From the NCBI RefSeq assembly GCF_900110835.1, contig NZ_FOJG01000001.1, forward strand, positions 1,561,022 to 1,625,021: 64,000 nucleotides of DNA. The letters run 5' to 3'. The notes under the pieces were generated by a model, which did no database searches, was not told the origin of the DNA, and saw only the letters and a list, made by a program, of their open reading frames with translations. Position 1 is the stretch's first letter; each line of letters opens with the position of its first letter. Source of the stretch: Chitinophaga arvensicola. GTDB lineage: Bacteria > Bacteroidota > Bacteroidia > Chitinophagales > Chitinophagaceae. Below are positions 18,403 through 25,476 of this stretch, piece by piece. The position numbers and the translations under genes were made by a program.

Positions 18403-18476
18403 CGGGGCGTAGCGTAGCCCGGTATCGCGCCTGCTTTGGGAGCAGGAGGTCGCAGGTTCGAATCCTGCCGCCCCGA
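18403..18476 (+). tRNA. tRNA-Pro, anticodon TGG (second copy)
   Basis: It is base-for-base identical to the tRNA at 138-211 (same acceptor, anticodon TGG, T-arm, discriminator A). Identity continues 8 bases past the gene. Its 3' end is the left boundary of a mini-island whose other end is a 17-bp repeat at 19704-19720. Confidence 0.97.
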
Positions 18477-18487
18477 CTTAGAAAGAA

Positions 18488-18518
18488 GCCTTGCAGTTTT
18501 ACTGCGAGGTTTTTTTTT
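18488..18518 (+). terminator. Terminator of the second tRNA-Pro
   Basis: GCCTTGCAG (18488-18496) pairs with CTGCGAGGT (18502-18510) with one G-T wobble and one end mismatch, followed by eight Ts. It differs in sequence from the terminator of copy one, as expected if it came in with the island. Confidence 0.7.
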
Positions 18519-18585
18519 GACCTTTTGTTACTTAGCAAGAATTCAATTGTTTATATACACGTGCCGCCTTAAACGAGCAGCATTT

Positions 18586-18747
18586 ATGTTGACGCTTACA
18601 GAAGTACTGCTGGAAGGTGAACAGAAAGAGAAGGGAGCTGATTATACTAAAAGAGCCGTAGCATACATACCATTTGTAAACGGTCAATCTGAACAAATTC
18701 GCTTAAAAAACGCTTTCGAAAAACTAATCACCGAAAATTTCGTATAG
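18586..18747 (+). CDS. Doubtful 53-residue ORF in the mini-island
   Basis: ATG at 18586 opens a 53-residue frame with a plausible soluble composition (Glu/Lys-rich, one hydrophobic patch AYIPFV). I recognise no family. It starts 68 bases after the tRNA terminator and points away from the cassette on the other strand. A longer version of the frame runs back through the tRNA and is certainly not coding. It may be a remnant. Confidence 0.25.
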   Translation: MLTLTEVLLEGEQKEKGADYTKRAVAYIPFVNGQSEQIRLKNAFEKLITENFV

Positions 18748-18866
18748 TCGCCTGACTTGTTGAATTTATCAGAGAAATCAGTGAATTAGAATTATTGGTA
18801 AAACTGTTTGAGTCTACCGAGTAACATTTTCGCAAGCGCAGAAAAAGCCATCCAGGCAGGAGAAAG

Positions 18867-19037
18867 CTATTTGAATTTAGTTAGAGTAAGCGTCTTTTTC
18901 CTTTGTTCTTTAGCTACGGTCCAAAACGTATTTAAAGCTGTATTATCCTCCATCATTCGTTTGAGCCTTTCCATTGGAGGCTTGGAAAGCCAGATTTTAA
19001 GCTGTAATTGTTTTATATGAGCCGGTGTGTCTGTCAT
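18867..19037 (-). CDS. 56-residue partner of the nucleotidyltransferase
   Basis: ATG at 19037 overlaps the stop of the nucleotidyltransferase gene by ATGA (19037-19034), the signature of translational coupling. The frame runs to TAG at 18867-18869. The product is small and basic, starting MTDTPAHIKQLQLKIWLSKP, with a middle ERLKRMMEDN segment and a C-terminal AKEQRKK tail. It is predicted to be helical and soluble. The coupling, the coding-like composition and the lack of stops make it a real gene despite its size. Small proteins beside MNT-type nucleotidyltransferases are often toxin or antitoxin partners; which role applies here is inferred, not shown. Confidence 0.75.
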   Translation of the reverse strand: MTDTPAHIKQLQLKIWLSKPPMERLKRMMEDNTALNTFWTVAKEQRKKTLTLTKFK

Positions 19038-19564
19038 ATTTCAAGAAGGTTGAAAGTGTTTATTTTTAGCTTGTCAATCCATGTTTTAATGTAGTCCCAA
19101 TCTAAATTATCGAGCGAAGCCAGATTTTTGATATCCTCCATTTGTATCGGAGATTGAGAAGTCTGAATCCATATAAGTTTAGAAATAAGCAGATCTTCAA
19201 CTGAAACTACATAGACAACTTGACCATAAAAATCTATTTGTACTCTTCTGCTGAATTCCATTTGCCTGAATGGATCAGACTTCAAAACAACAAAGTCTGC
19301 TTTAAAACCTGATGCATGATCAATAATGTTAAACATGCTTCGGCGATTTATGGCGTCTTGTATGGCATCTTTGTCACAATAATACCCATCTTCAAAATTT
19401 GCAATAAATCGATCAATATCTTTTGACTCAAGATGTATGATAAAATCAAAATCTCGTGTTGCTCTAGGTACAATATATAAACTCATTGCCACGCTGCCTG
19501 AAAGCATATATGGAATATTGAGTTTATGTAGTATTGCTATTATTTTTTCGAAAAAAGAGACCAT
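19034..19564 (-). CDS. MNT/AbiEii-like nucleotidyltransferase (DUF6036-type)
   Basis: This 176-residue protein has the minimal nucleotidyltransferase core: a helix, then SGSVAMSLY (residues ~22-30), then RATRDFDFII (~34-43), giving the G-S motif followed by the Asp-x-Asp metal pair. A third acidic strand (FKADFVVL, ~88-95) and a SVEDLLISKL segment (~121-130) follow as in DUF6036/AbiEii-type proteins. Related enzymes act in type IV-like toxin-antitoxin systems by adding nucleotides to tRNA or proteins. It is AT-rich, sits in the tRNA-bounded mini-island and overlaps the 56-residue gene downstream. Toxin activity is inferred from the family. Confidence 0.82.
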   Translation of the reverse strand: MVSFFEKIIAILHKLNIPYMLSGSVAMSLYIVPRATRDFDFIIHLESKDIDRFIANFEDGYYCDKDAIQDAINRRSMFNIIDHASGFKADFVVLKSDPFRQMEFSRRVQIDFYGQVVYVVSVEDLLISKLIWIQTSQSPIQMEDIKNLASLDNLDWDYIKTWIDKLKINTFNLLEI

Positions 19565-19573
19565 ATATAATTA

Positions 19574-19604
19574 CAAGTTAGGGATACTCTGTGTGCGAAG
19601 CAAA
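19574..19604 (-). promoter_or_regulatory. Possible promoter of the nucleotidyltransferase cassette
   Basis: On the minus strand TTTG (19604-19601) and TAACTTG (19580-19574) are 20 bases apart. Transcription would begin only a few bases before the ATG at 19564, so the mRNA would be nearly leaderless. Confidence 0.3.
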
Positions 19605-19652
19605 TTTTAAAACTAAATAAATGATTTTTATTAATTTATGATATGGTAATTT

Positions 19653-19672
19653 TCGAAATATCTATATTTCGA
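19653..19672. repeat. Perfect inverted repeat upstream of the cassette
   Basis: TCGAAATAT (19653-19661) and ATATTTCGA (19664-19672) form a perfect 9-bp dyad with a 2-base centre, about 90 bases upstream of the nucleotidyltransferase start and 31 bases from the att-like repeat. It could be an operator for autoregulation or an integrase arm site. Confidence 0.4.
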
Positions 19673-19703
19673 TTAGGTCGGCAATAAAGAAGTTCGAAAT
19701 GTG

Positions 19704-19720
19704 TCCTGCCGCCCCGACTT
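19704..19720 (+). repeat. Displaced 3' end of tRNA-Pro (att-like direct repeat)
   Basis: The 17 bases match the 3' end of both tRNA-Pro genes exactly. Just upstream, GTTCGAA (19692-19698) also matches the T-loop, separated by 5 extra bases. A tRNA-type terminator follows, so this looks like the original end of the tRNA locus. Confidence 0.7.
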
Positions 19721-19721
19721 G

Positions 19722-19760
19722 ACAGGACAAATGAGATTTATGCTCGTTTATCCTGTTTTT
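19722..19760 (+). terminator. Relic tRNA terminator behind the att-like repeat
   Basis: ACAGGACAAATGAG (19722-19735) pairs with CTCGTTTATCCTGT (19743-19756), with wobbles only, and a T run follows. The loop ATTTATG resembles that of the terminator behind the first tRNA-Pro. Confidence 0.6.
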
Positions 19761-19811
19761 ATTTAAGGGAAAATCCGGATCAAGTTGAAAAGTTGGGGGA
19801 TGGTGTAATTT

Positions 19812-19953
19812 TTAAGCATAAAGTTTAGTTAATCTGTAGAGAAAAAATTCTATATCACGTACACCTCTTAGAGCATTCCTGAAGGATTTTATTTTTAGCA
19901 TTAAAAGATTCTGCAGCAACATTTGTCACCCTGTTATTGAAGAAGTGGAGAAT
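19812..19953 (-). pseudogene. C-terminal remnant of an ISAon1/ISL3-like transposase, frameshifted
   Basis: The minus strand reads ILHFFNNRVTNVAAESFNAK, then after one extra A in an A5 run (T run at 19892-19896) continues in a second frame as IKSFRNALRGVRDIEFFLYR and LTKLYA up to a TAA at 19812-19814. This is the conserved end of DDE transposases of the ISL3/ISAon1 type common in Bacteroidota. An in-frame stop precedes it, and the rest of the gene and the IS ends are missing. Confidence 0.7.
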
Positions 19954-20011
19954 TTATTCTTGTAAAGGTGTTATCAATTCTTTTCTTTGTAAAAATACCA
20001 GGAAGTACTTT

Positions 20012-20270
20012 ATGAAAAAGGCCGTGTCAACCCGATTAATGATTTTGCAAAAAAGCATTTGAACTCATTTATGTCAAAGGTTATCTGACAACGAGTATAG
20101 ACGACATTATTGCCATAACTCAAGTAACAAAAGGCGCATTTTACTATCATTTTAAAATAAAAGATGAAATGGGCCTTGCTATCATCAACGAAATCCTGAA
20201 ACCCACACTCACCAGCAGTTTTATTAAACCGTTACAAAGCGTTACAAAATTCATTAAGCGCAATTTATAA
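20012..20270 (+). pseudogene. Truncated, frameshifted TetR-family regulator
   Basis: ATG at 20012 starts MKKAVSTRLMILQK, then an A6 run (20049-20054) shifts the frame. The second frame continues AFELIYVKGYLTTSIDDIIA and VTKGAFYYHFKIKDEMG, the classic TetR N-terminal helix-turn-helix, and ends at TAA 20268-20270 after about 85 residues in all. The ligand-binding part (another ~100 residues) is absent. It lies in the debris zone next to the tRNA-bounded island. Confidence 0.75.
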
Positions 20271-20574
20271 TCTGATATTTTAAAGTTGAATTGTCCATTT
20301 CCACTATTTTTTAGCCCTCTGCTTTTGCTTCATAAAATTCACAAAAAATGAAATTTTCATTAGCATTAAAGGGATATATCCCCTTTAATGATTCGAAAAG
20401 GAAAAGGCACAGTAACATGACAGGAGTTGTTGAAAATTAAGGAAAGTCTTACTGTTAAGACGGCAGGTTTTTTTACGCGGCGGGTAATTTTGTAAAGACC
20501 TGATTTATAAGAATAACCAGCCACGCTATTGCTGGGCTAATCTTTTTCCTGATTTATCTGTACACGCTGGTGAA
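20271..20574. other. Stretch without a recognisable gene
   Basis: This AT-rich spacer lies between the TetR remnant and the terminator of the nucleoside-phosphorylase-like gene. I see no open frame with coding character on either strand. Confidence 0.5.
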
Positions 20575-20605
20575 AAGAACCGGCAGGGTTGCGCTGCCGG
20601 TTCTT
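20575..20605 (-). terminator. Terminator of the nucleoside-phosphorylase-like gene
   Basis: AAGAACCGGCAG (20575-20586) and CTGCCGGTTCTT (20594-20605) form a perfect 12-bp stem with a 7-base loop, 7 bases past the stop codon of the minus-strand gene. The following T run on that strand is short (TTTTC). Confidence 0.75.
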
Positions 20606-20612
20606 CAGTATA

Positions 20613-21560
20613 CTAGAGCGCCGCAGGTACCTTGTCAGCTTTCGAATGACTGGCAGCTACATAGGTAGCCATTTTAGGTATCATATGGCTTAGGCATACA
20701 CCTATGTTAAATGCTGCAGTAAAGTTCTGTGCAGTTGTTTTTACATTACCCTTTCCATCTTTTCCATTTACATCATCAGCAAAATGCCCTTCCCTATCCG
20801 TAATACCGGACATGAAAATAAAAGGTGCTTCACATAGCAGCCGTATTACGCCATGCGTGGTTTCCACCGAGCCTACAGGCTTCTTGTTACCGGTGTTAGC
20901 CAATACCTGCAGGCCGGCCTGATCAGAGGTGGCATAATCCGCATAGTTTGTGATATTCACGACGCTTACGCCAATATAGTCTTTGTCATTCATCACCTCA
21001 ATATTAGGAGATGGATTCAGGTAAGGCTTTAATAAACCAGACTCTATTGCGCCGACTGTTGCTGCATCGAGGAGTTTGAAAAAGTCAGCCGAAATAGCAG
21101 ATGGCAGCACTTTCTCAAAATGAGCCGGATCATCCCATTTACTTTGCGCGTTTTCGCCGTTAGGATGGAAATTATGGATAAAGATGTTGCTGCCCAGGGT
21201 GACACAGCCATTGTTATTGCTGTTATTCAATCCCAGTGCCGCAGTTCCCATAGCCACCACCAGGTCAGGCTGTTCCTTGCGATAGGCCAGCACCTTCGGA
21301 AGGCAGGCATGTTTGCCTTCTGAGCTGGATGGGTTCCACTGCGGATCCATAATGTCCTGTATACACCATAGTTCTACCGTAACGTGGGAAAAATTATCCC
21401 ACACTGCCCTTGGTTTTGCAGTTCCCTGAGGAAAGGTCCAGGGATAGTTTAATTGGCCTGGATTAGGCAACGTTTGCGGACGAATGGTGTTATTCAACAG
21501 CGCATTCAATATGGGTTCTACTTCCCATGATTTGTTACCGATTAATACAATACGTTTCAT
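20613..21560 (-). CDS. Nucleoside-phosphorylase-superfamily-like protein
   Basis: The start at 21560 (MKRIVLIGNKSWEVEPIL) gives 315 residues; an upstream extension would add an implausible hydrophobic leader. The protein has the alternating alpha/beta pattern of the PNP/UDP phosphorylase (MTAN) superfamily: VVAMGTAALG (~108-117), GVSVVNITNYADY (~196-208), VETTHGVIRLL (~229-239) where the family has its substrate Glu/Met strand, and FIFMSGITDREG (~245-256) with the conserved Ser/Asp loop. It has no signal peptide. Relatives cleave N-glycosidic bonds of nucleosides, and stand-alone versions occur in bacterial conflict systems. It is divergent from a lipase gene across a 566-base region. The family call is moderate because the sequence is diverged. 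Confidence 0.62.
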   Translation of the reverse strand: MKRIVLIGNKSWEVEPILNALLNNTIRPQTLPNPGQLNYPWTFPQGTAKPRAVWDNFSHVTVELWCIQDIMDPQWNPSSSEGKHACLPKVLAYRKEQPDLVVAMGTAALGLNNSNNNGCVTLGSNIFIHNFHPNGENAQSKWDDPAHFEKVLPSAISADFFKLLDAATVGAIESGLLKPYLNPSPNIEVMNDKDYIGVSVVNITNYADYATSDQAGLQVLANTGNKKPVGSVETTHGVIRLLCEAPFIFMSGITDREGHFADDVNGKDGKGNVKTTAQNFTAAFNIGVCLSHMIPKMATYVAASHSKADKVPAAL

Positions 21561-22126
21561 AATGTGAGACTTGAGGGGGATGAATAATGGTTTTTTGAGT
21601 AATAGGATTATTGATAACGGCAATTTGCAGGTTAATAACGCAGGGCAGCAACAAAAGGTTTAAAACGGGAGAAATATGAGCATTGCCAAATATATAAGGA
21701 TTCCTTATCAAATTAGTGCTGAATAAAATATTGAGATGATGAGGGGCCTTAAATATTTTTGAATATAAATATTCAGCTTTTTTTCCAAACGATCCTCTTT
21801 TTTCTTCTTGCCGGAATCCCTTTCAGATCTGCAATCCCGGAAAAAGCTTCCTTTGTTTTTGTGAATTGAAATGCCTGATTTTTTCAGCGCATAAATAACC
21901 TGTATAACGATGATATGCTGTTCACCGGATGTTACCCCGTCGCTATGATAAAATAATCACCTCCCGGTATCGGTTAATCCGGTTTGCTATGTTTATTTGG
22001 AATAATGAAAAAAAATACTAACTTCCTATTCCATATATCTAAATATAGCTGTTGTAACGCTTTATATACCTCAAAATAGATTTTATACCTCAATAACCAT
22101 TTTCACTTTTAAAAATTAATACACTT
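21561..22126. other. Long divergent intergenic region
   Basis: These 566 AT-rich bases separate the starts of the phosphorylase-like and lipase genes. No coding frame is convincing on either strand. Such length leaves room for two promoters and operators, but I cannot point to a consensus promoter. Confidence 0.5.
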
Positions 22127-23086
22127 ATGGAACCTCAAGTAAAATCAGCAGCAATTTCCATTTCTGAAGCCATCTCTATATGCGGATGCGTCGCTATAGC
22201 AGTTGGTATTAACAAAAAAGCATCAAAGAACGGAGTAGACCCCGATCCCAATCCTTCCCTGGATGCGTATAAGGATATATGCGCAGACCCTACCTATGCC
22301 CTGTTATTAAATCCGGCATTTCTCAAGAGATTCAGGATACTATATAATATACAGATGCCAGAGAAAAGCAACTTTGTAAATGTCTGGTCTTATTTTGGTT
22401 TTATCGCACAGAATAAGATGACTAAAGATTATGTGATAGCCATCAGAGGTACGCAAAATCTTTTTGAAACCTTCGCAGATGAAGATATTATTCCAACGCT
22501 ATTCAGGGAGTATAATAACGAGGCCCGTGTACCACAAGGCTTTTATAAACTTTTTGAAGCAGGCCGGATTGTATCCTTACCTGAAGATACAGACCCCATC
22601 ACTCCTGTTTCGTTAAGCAAACTTGCCACCGATCCGGGTAAATATATGAACGGAGCGGGCCATCAACGGATAACAGTAACCGGGCATAGTCTGGGTGCTG
22701 CCGTGGCTACTTTCTTTGCTGCAGCTGCTACTGTTAAACTAGGGACGAAGTTTAATCTTAGCCTCTGTACTTTTGCGTCGCCTAAGACAGGCAACGAAGC
22801 ATTTACCTCTCTCGCCAGCAGTACGATCGCCGAATGTCTGCGCATCTATAATGCAGAAGATACAGTTCCTGATCTTCCGGTATGGAAGGAAGCTAACAGC
22901 AACCTCTATACACATGTCACCGGAGGTTTCAAAATTGATTCAACAGGTGATCCAAATGTAAACCATGAAGGAGCAGGATGTGCACATCAACTTCCCGTTT
23001 ACCTGTATCTGCTGGAGAAACTGGATGGCAACGATAACCCCGATATCATCAGCTCCGGAGATGACGCAAGATGCAGAGTCTCGTAA
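22127..23086 (+). CDS. Class-3 lipase (alpha/beta hydrolase)
   Basis: This 319-residue protein belongs to the lipase class 3 family. YVIAIRGTQN (~102-111) is the typical strand with the oxyanion region, GHSLGAA (186-192) contains the nucleophile Ser188, IYNAEDTVPDLP (~240-251) supplies Asp245, and CAHQLP (~285-290) supplies His287. The family hydrolyses acylglycerols or phospholipids. The N-terminus has a mildly hydrophobic stretch (ISICGCVAIAVGI, ~13-28) but no standard signal peptide, so its site of action is unclear. It is divergent from the nucleoside-phosphorylase-like gene and convergent with a membrane regulator. Export as an effector is possible but not shown. Confidence 0.85.
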   Translation: MEPQVKSAAISISEAISICGCVAIAVGINKKASKNGVDPDPNPSLDAYKDICADPTYALLLNPAFLKRFRILYNIQMPEKSNFVNVWSYFGFIAQNKMTKDYVIAIRGTQNLFETFADEDIIPTLFREYNNEARVPQGFYKLFEAGRIVSLPEDTDPITPVSLSKLATDPGKYMNGAGHQRITVTGHSLGAAVATFFAAAATVKLGTKFNLSLCTFASPKTGNEAFTSLASSTIAECLRIYNAEDTVPDLPVWKEANSNLYTHVTGGFKIDSTGDPNVNHEGAGCAHQLPVYLYLLEKLDGNDNPDIISSGDDARCRVS

Positions 23087-23092
23087 TAAAAA

Positions 23093-23130
23093 AATAAGAC
23101 CGGTGGCTAAATTTAGCCACCGGTCTTATT
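23093..23130. terminator. Bidirectional terminator, perfect 38-bp palindrome
   Basis: Two 19-base arms (23093-23111 and 23112-23130, starting AATAAGACCGGTGG) are perfectly complementary with no spacer. It lies between the convergent lipase and regulator genes. Confidence 0.85.
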
Positions 23131-23162
23131 GCCTGGTTTATTCAGGTTAAATCAGATGCTTA

Positions 23163-24056
23163 TTACGCGTTAATTTCAAGCTTATAGCCTTTACCCCTTA
23201 CCACAACAATTTTGCTATCCGGATCGGGTTCAAGTTTTTTCCTGAGTTTTGATATAAACACATCCAGGCTACGACCCACAATAACCCCTTCATCTTCCCA
23301 TATCTCTTTTTGCAGGCGACGTCTCTCTATGATCTCGTTGGGAGACGATGCGAAAATGAGCAGTAAACGTGTTTCCGTTCCGGTTAGGTCTATGGACTCT
23401 TTATTTATGACCAGCTGCCGCTTCTCTACATCAAATAAGACTGCGCCAAAAGTGAGTGTCCCGGTGCGCTGCGCCACTGGTAGAACTTTCGCTGGCTTAA
23501 CAGATCTCAGAAAAATAAAACACACAAATGCCAGTAACGGTATACTACCCAGCAGATACCTGTTCTTTGCAGTATTTAAACCTGTTGGTTTGAATTTAAC
23601 ATCGATCATATAACATGCCCTGGGTTGCACTCTTCCTTTGCATGCAATAATGTCATCTTTTATGTTTTTGGATATGGCGTAACCGTAAGCTACACTGGCG
23701 TTACTACAGTTCAGAACATTCACAACATAATCACGCGCGAGCGGGTCCCGGGCCAACAAGCGCCGGGTAGTATTCACCAGGGAATCCGGTTGAAAAGTAA
23801 AATCATTCTCAAACCTGATCTGGTATTCATTTTCGGCGATCTTTTTTACCGGAAGTACCCTTGAGGTGCTGTCGCCCGACTGCAAAAGGACTTCATGTCC
23901 TATCCTGCGGAGCAAAACTTCCCTCCTGGCAATATCAAAGTCGTCGTTGCTGGTCATACTGTAAGCCACGCATATGACCGGGATAAACGCGAATAGTATA
24001 AATCCGTACAGGTAACTGCGTTTTCCGAAGAGGCGGTTTCGTACGTCAGGCATCAT
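23163..24056 (-). CDS. Membrane-tethered winged-helix regulator (OmpR/ToxR-type DNA-binding domain)
   Basis: The start at 24056 (MMPDVRNRLFG) gives 297 residues; an upstream extension is unlikely. A first membrane segment (YLYGFILFAFIPVICVAYSM, ~15-34) is followed by a ~145-residue extracytoplasmic region with three Cys (NCSN, ACKG, ACYM). A second membrane segment (YLLGSIPLLAFVCFIFL, ~168-184) leads to a C-terminal OmpR-type winged helix (LTGTETRLLLIFASSPNEII, SLDVFISKLRKKL, VRGKGYKLEI). This is ToxR-like control with the DNA-binding domain at the C-terminus, so an outside signal could act directly on transcription. It faces the lipase gene; whether it controls it is unknown. Confidence 0.8.
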   Translation of the reverse strand: MMPDVRNRLFGKRSYLYGFILFAFIPVICVAYSMTSNDDFDIARREVLLRRIGHEVLLQSGDSTSRVLPVKKIAENEYQIRFENDFTFQPDSLVNTTRRLLARDPLARDYVVNVLNCSNASVAYGYAISKNIKDDIIACKGRVQPRACYMIDVKFKPTGLNTAKNRYLLGSIPLLAFVCFIFLRSVKPAKVLPVAQRTGTLTFGAVLFDVEKRQLVINKESIDLTGTETRLLLIFASSPNEIIERRRLQKEIWEDEGVIVGRSLDVFISKLRKKLEPDPDSKIVVVRGKGYKLEINA

Positions 24057-24380
24057 TTTGAGATTTATTACAAAGGTTACATTTTTATTTACAATCCTGA
24101 TTACCAAGGCCGAAAGATATCAAAGTAATTTCATTGAATCAGCTTTGATATGATATGGAAAAAAAACGCGCTGTACAACCTGATGATCCTGCCGGCGGAA
24201 AGAGTACTTTATTTCCCTGCACAAGCTAAGCAAAAACATAACGCGAAGGCAGCTGCAAGGCCCATTGTCACAGAGATAATGTCAGCAGAAGGAATGTTTT
24301 TTGGGATTTTAGAAGCGAAGGATGAATGGCAGCCTTTCTTGTTACAACTTTTATAAATGGGGATGAAAGACTGCCTAAGA
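24057..24380. other. Stretch without a supported gene
   Basis: A 68-residue frame on the plus strand (24150-24356) has no coding signature. On the minus strand one frame reads GLAAAFALCFCLACAGK before a stop but lacks a convincing start. I call no gene here. Confidence 0.4.
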
Positions 24381-25280
24381 TTACTTCAACCAGTTATAAA
24401 CCGTCAGTACTGCATCGGCAAATACCTGTGGCGCTTCCTGTGGTACATTGTGACCCGTATCAGCAACGATATGGGTATGCTGACCGATAAACATGCCAGC
24501 GTGATCAGCTGTTCCACCTGGCTTAAGCGGGTCATTTGCGCCATCGATCGTTACTGTCGGCACTGTTATCTTCGGCTTTTGCGCCAGCCTGTCTTCAAGG
24601 CGCTGTAATGTAGGATCATTCACGGTATGGCCATGCATCCAGCGGTAGGTATGCACTACTACATCTACGAAATCAGGATTGTCAAATGATTTTGCCGTTC
24701 GGGCAAAAGTGGCTTCATCGAATTGCCAGTCGGGCGACCATTCGCGCCAGAGCATCCGTGGCAGTTCGTAACGGTTTTCAGCAAGGCATTCACGCCCGCG
24801 TTCCGATTGAAAAAGATGCTGATACCAGCAGACACGCTCCAGTGAAGGCGTTGCTGCATGCCGCTGCTGATTCACATCTACAATATCATAGCCGGCATAT
24901 GATACAAGGCCGCCAATCTGTTCCGGCCACAGTGCCGCCGCTGTGCAGCAAGCATTGCCACCCCAATCAAAACCTGCAACAATTGGTTGTTTCAATTCCA
25001 ATGCCTGGCAAAGCTGAATAACATCTCTGCCACGGGCACCCTGTTGTCCGCTACGCATCACATCGGCTGAAATGAAACGGGTTTCCCCGAAGCCCCGGGT
25101 AAAGGGCGCAATAACTCTTGCTCCTGCCTGTGTCAGAATGGAGGCCACCTCATTGAAAGAATGTGCATCGTAGGGGAATCCATGAGATAGCAGCACCGGC
25201 CAACCGTCGCTAGCACCATGTTCCAGGTAGGCGATTTGTAAACTATCGGTCGATATGATCTTAACTGGTTGCGCTGTCAT
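24381..25280 (-). CDS. Alpha/beta hydrolase, epoxide-hydrolase/haloalkane-dehalogenase type
   Basis: In this 299-residue protein the oxyanion motif HGFP (33-36), the nucleophile elbow GFDWGG (103-108) with Asp105 instead of Ser, and the late His277 in DTGHNVPQE point to the Asp-nucleophile branch of alpha/beta hydrolases. These enzymes open epoxides or remove halides through an alkyl-enzyme intermediate. A helical cap lies between about 130 and 230. There is no signal peptide. The acid residue is probably Asp in the TIDGANDPL segment (~245). It is a single gene between two unrelated transcription units. Substrate unknown. Confidence 0.85.
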   Translation of the reverse strand: MTAQPVKIISTDSLQIAYLEHGASDGWPVLLSHGFPYDAHSFNEVASILTQAGARVIAPFTRGFGETRFISADVMRSGQQGARGRDVIQLCQALELKQPIVAGFDWGGNACCTAAALWPEQIGGLVSYAGYDIVDVNQQRHAATPSLERVCWYQHLFQSERGRECLAENRYELPRMLWREWSPDWQFDEATFARTAKSFDNPDFVDVVVHTYRWMHGHTVNDPTLQRLEDRLAQKPKITVPTVTIDGANDPLKPGGTADHAGMFIGQHTHIVADTGHNVPQEAPQVFADAVLTVYNWLK

Positions 25281-25401
25281 AATCTGATTTTTTGATCGCT
25301 GAATGAATGGATGGGTTAATGCTTACCTGATGAACGAAGTTTTCACCATAGTCCGTGATACTTTCAAAATAGTGCCAATTGTTGATTTCCCCGGATAACG
25401 A

Positions 25402-25470
25402 TTATATCCACAGTAAAAAAGGAAGTCCGCAGACACCATCTGCGGACTTCCTTTTTTACTGTGGATATAA
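25402..25470 (-). terminator. Perfect 32-bp hairpin next to the DUF1254 gene
   Basis: Arms 25402-25433 and 25439-25470 are perfectly complementary over 32 bp with a 5-base loop (CACCA). Each arm contains an A or T run of six, so it can serve as a terminator. It lies 6 bases past the stop of the DUF1254 gene. The stem is far longer than other terminators in this window. Confidence 0.8.
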
Positions 25471-25476
25471 ATCAGC

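Larger units (their letters stand above)
18463..19720. mobile_element. tRNA-Pro-targeted mini-island (att-like repeats, no integrase)
   Basis: TCCTGCCGCCCCGACTT, the last part of the tRNA-Pro gene, is present at 18463-18479 and again at 19704-19720. The 1.24 kb between them is clearly more AT-rich than the flanking genes and holds a nucleotidyltransferase with its 56-aa partner. This is the pattern left by site-specific integration into a tRNA 3' end: the incoming element rebuilds the tRNA and displaces the old 3' end. No integrase is present, so it is a non-autonomous or decayed element. The boundaries are inferred from the repeat only. Confidence 0.6.

Noticed and set aside
18354-18572. 72-residue ORF across the second tRNA-Pro
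   Set aside because: It is read straight through the tRNA gene and its terminator.
18808-19020. 70-residue ORF on the plus strand in the mini-island
   Set aside because: The minus strand in the same place holds the 56-residue gene with ATGA coupling, which is far better supported.
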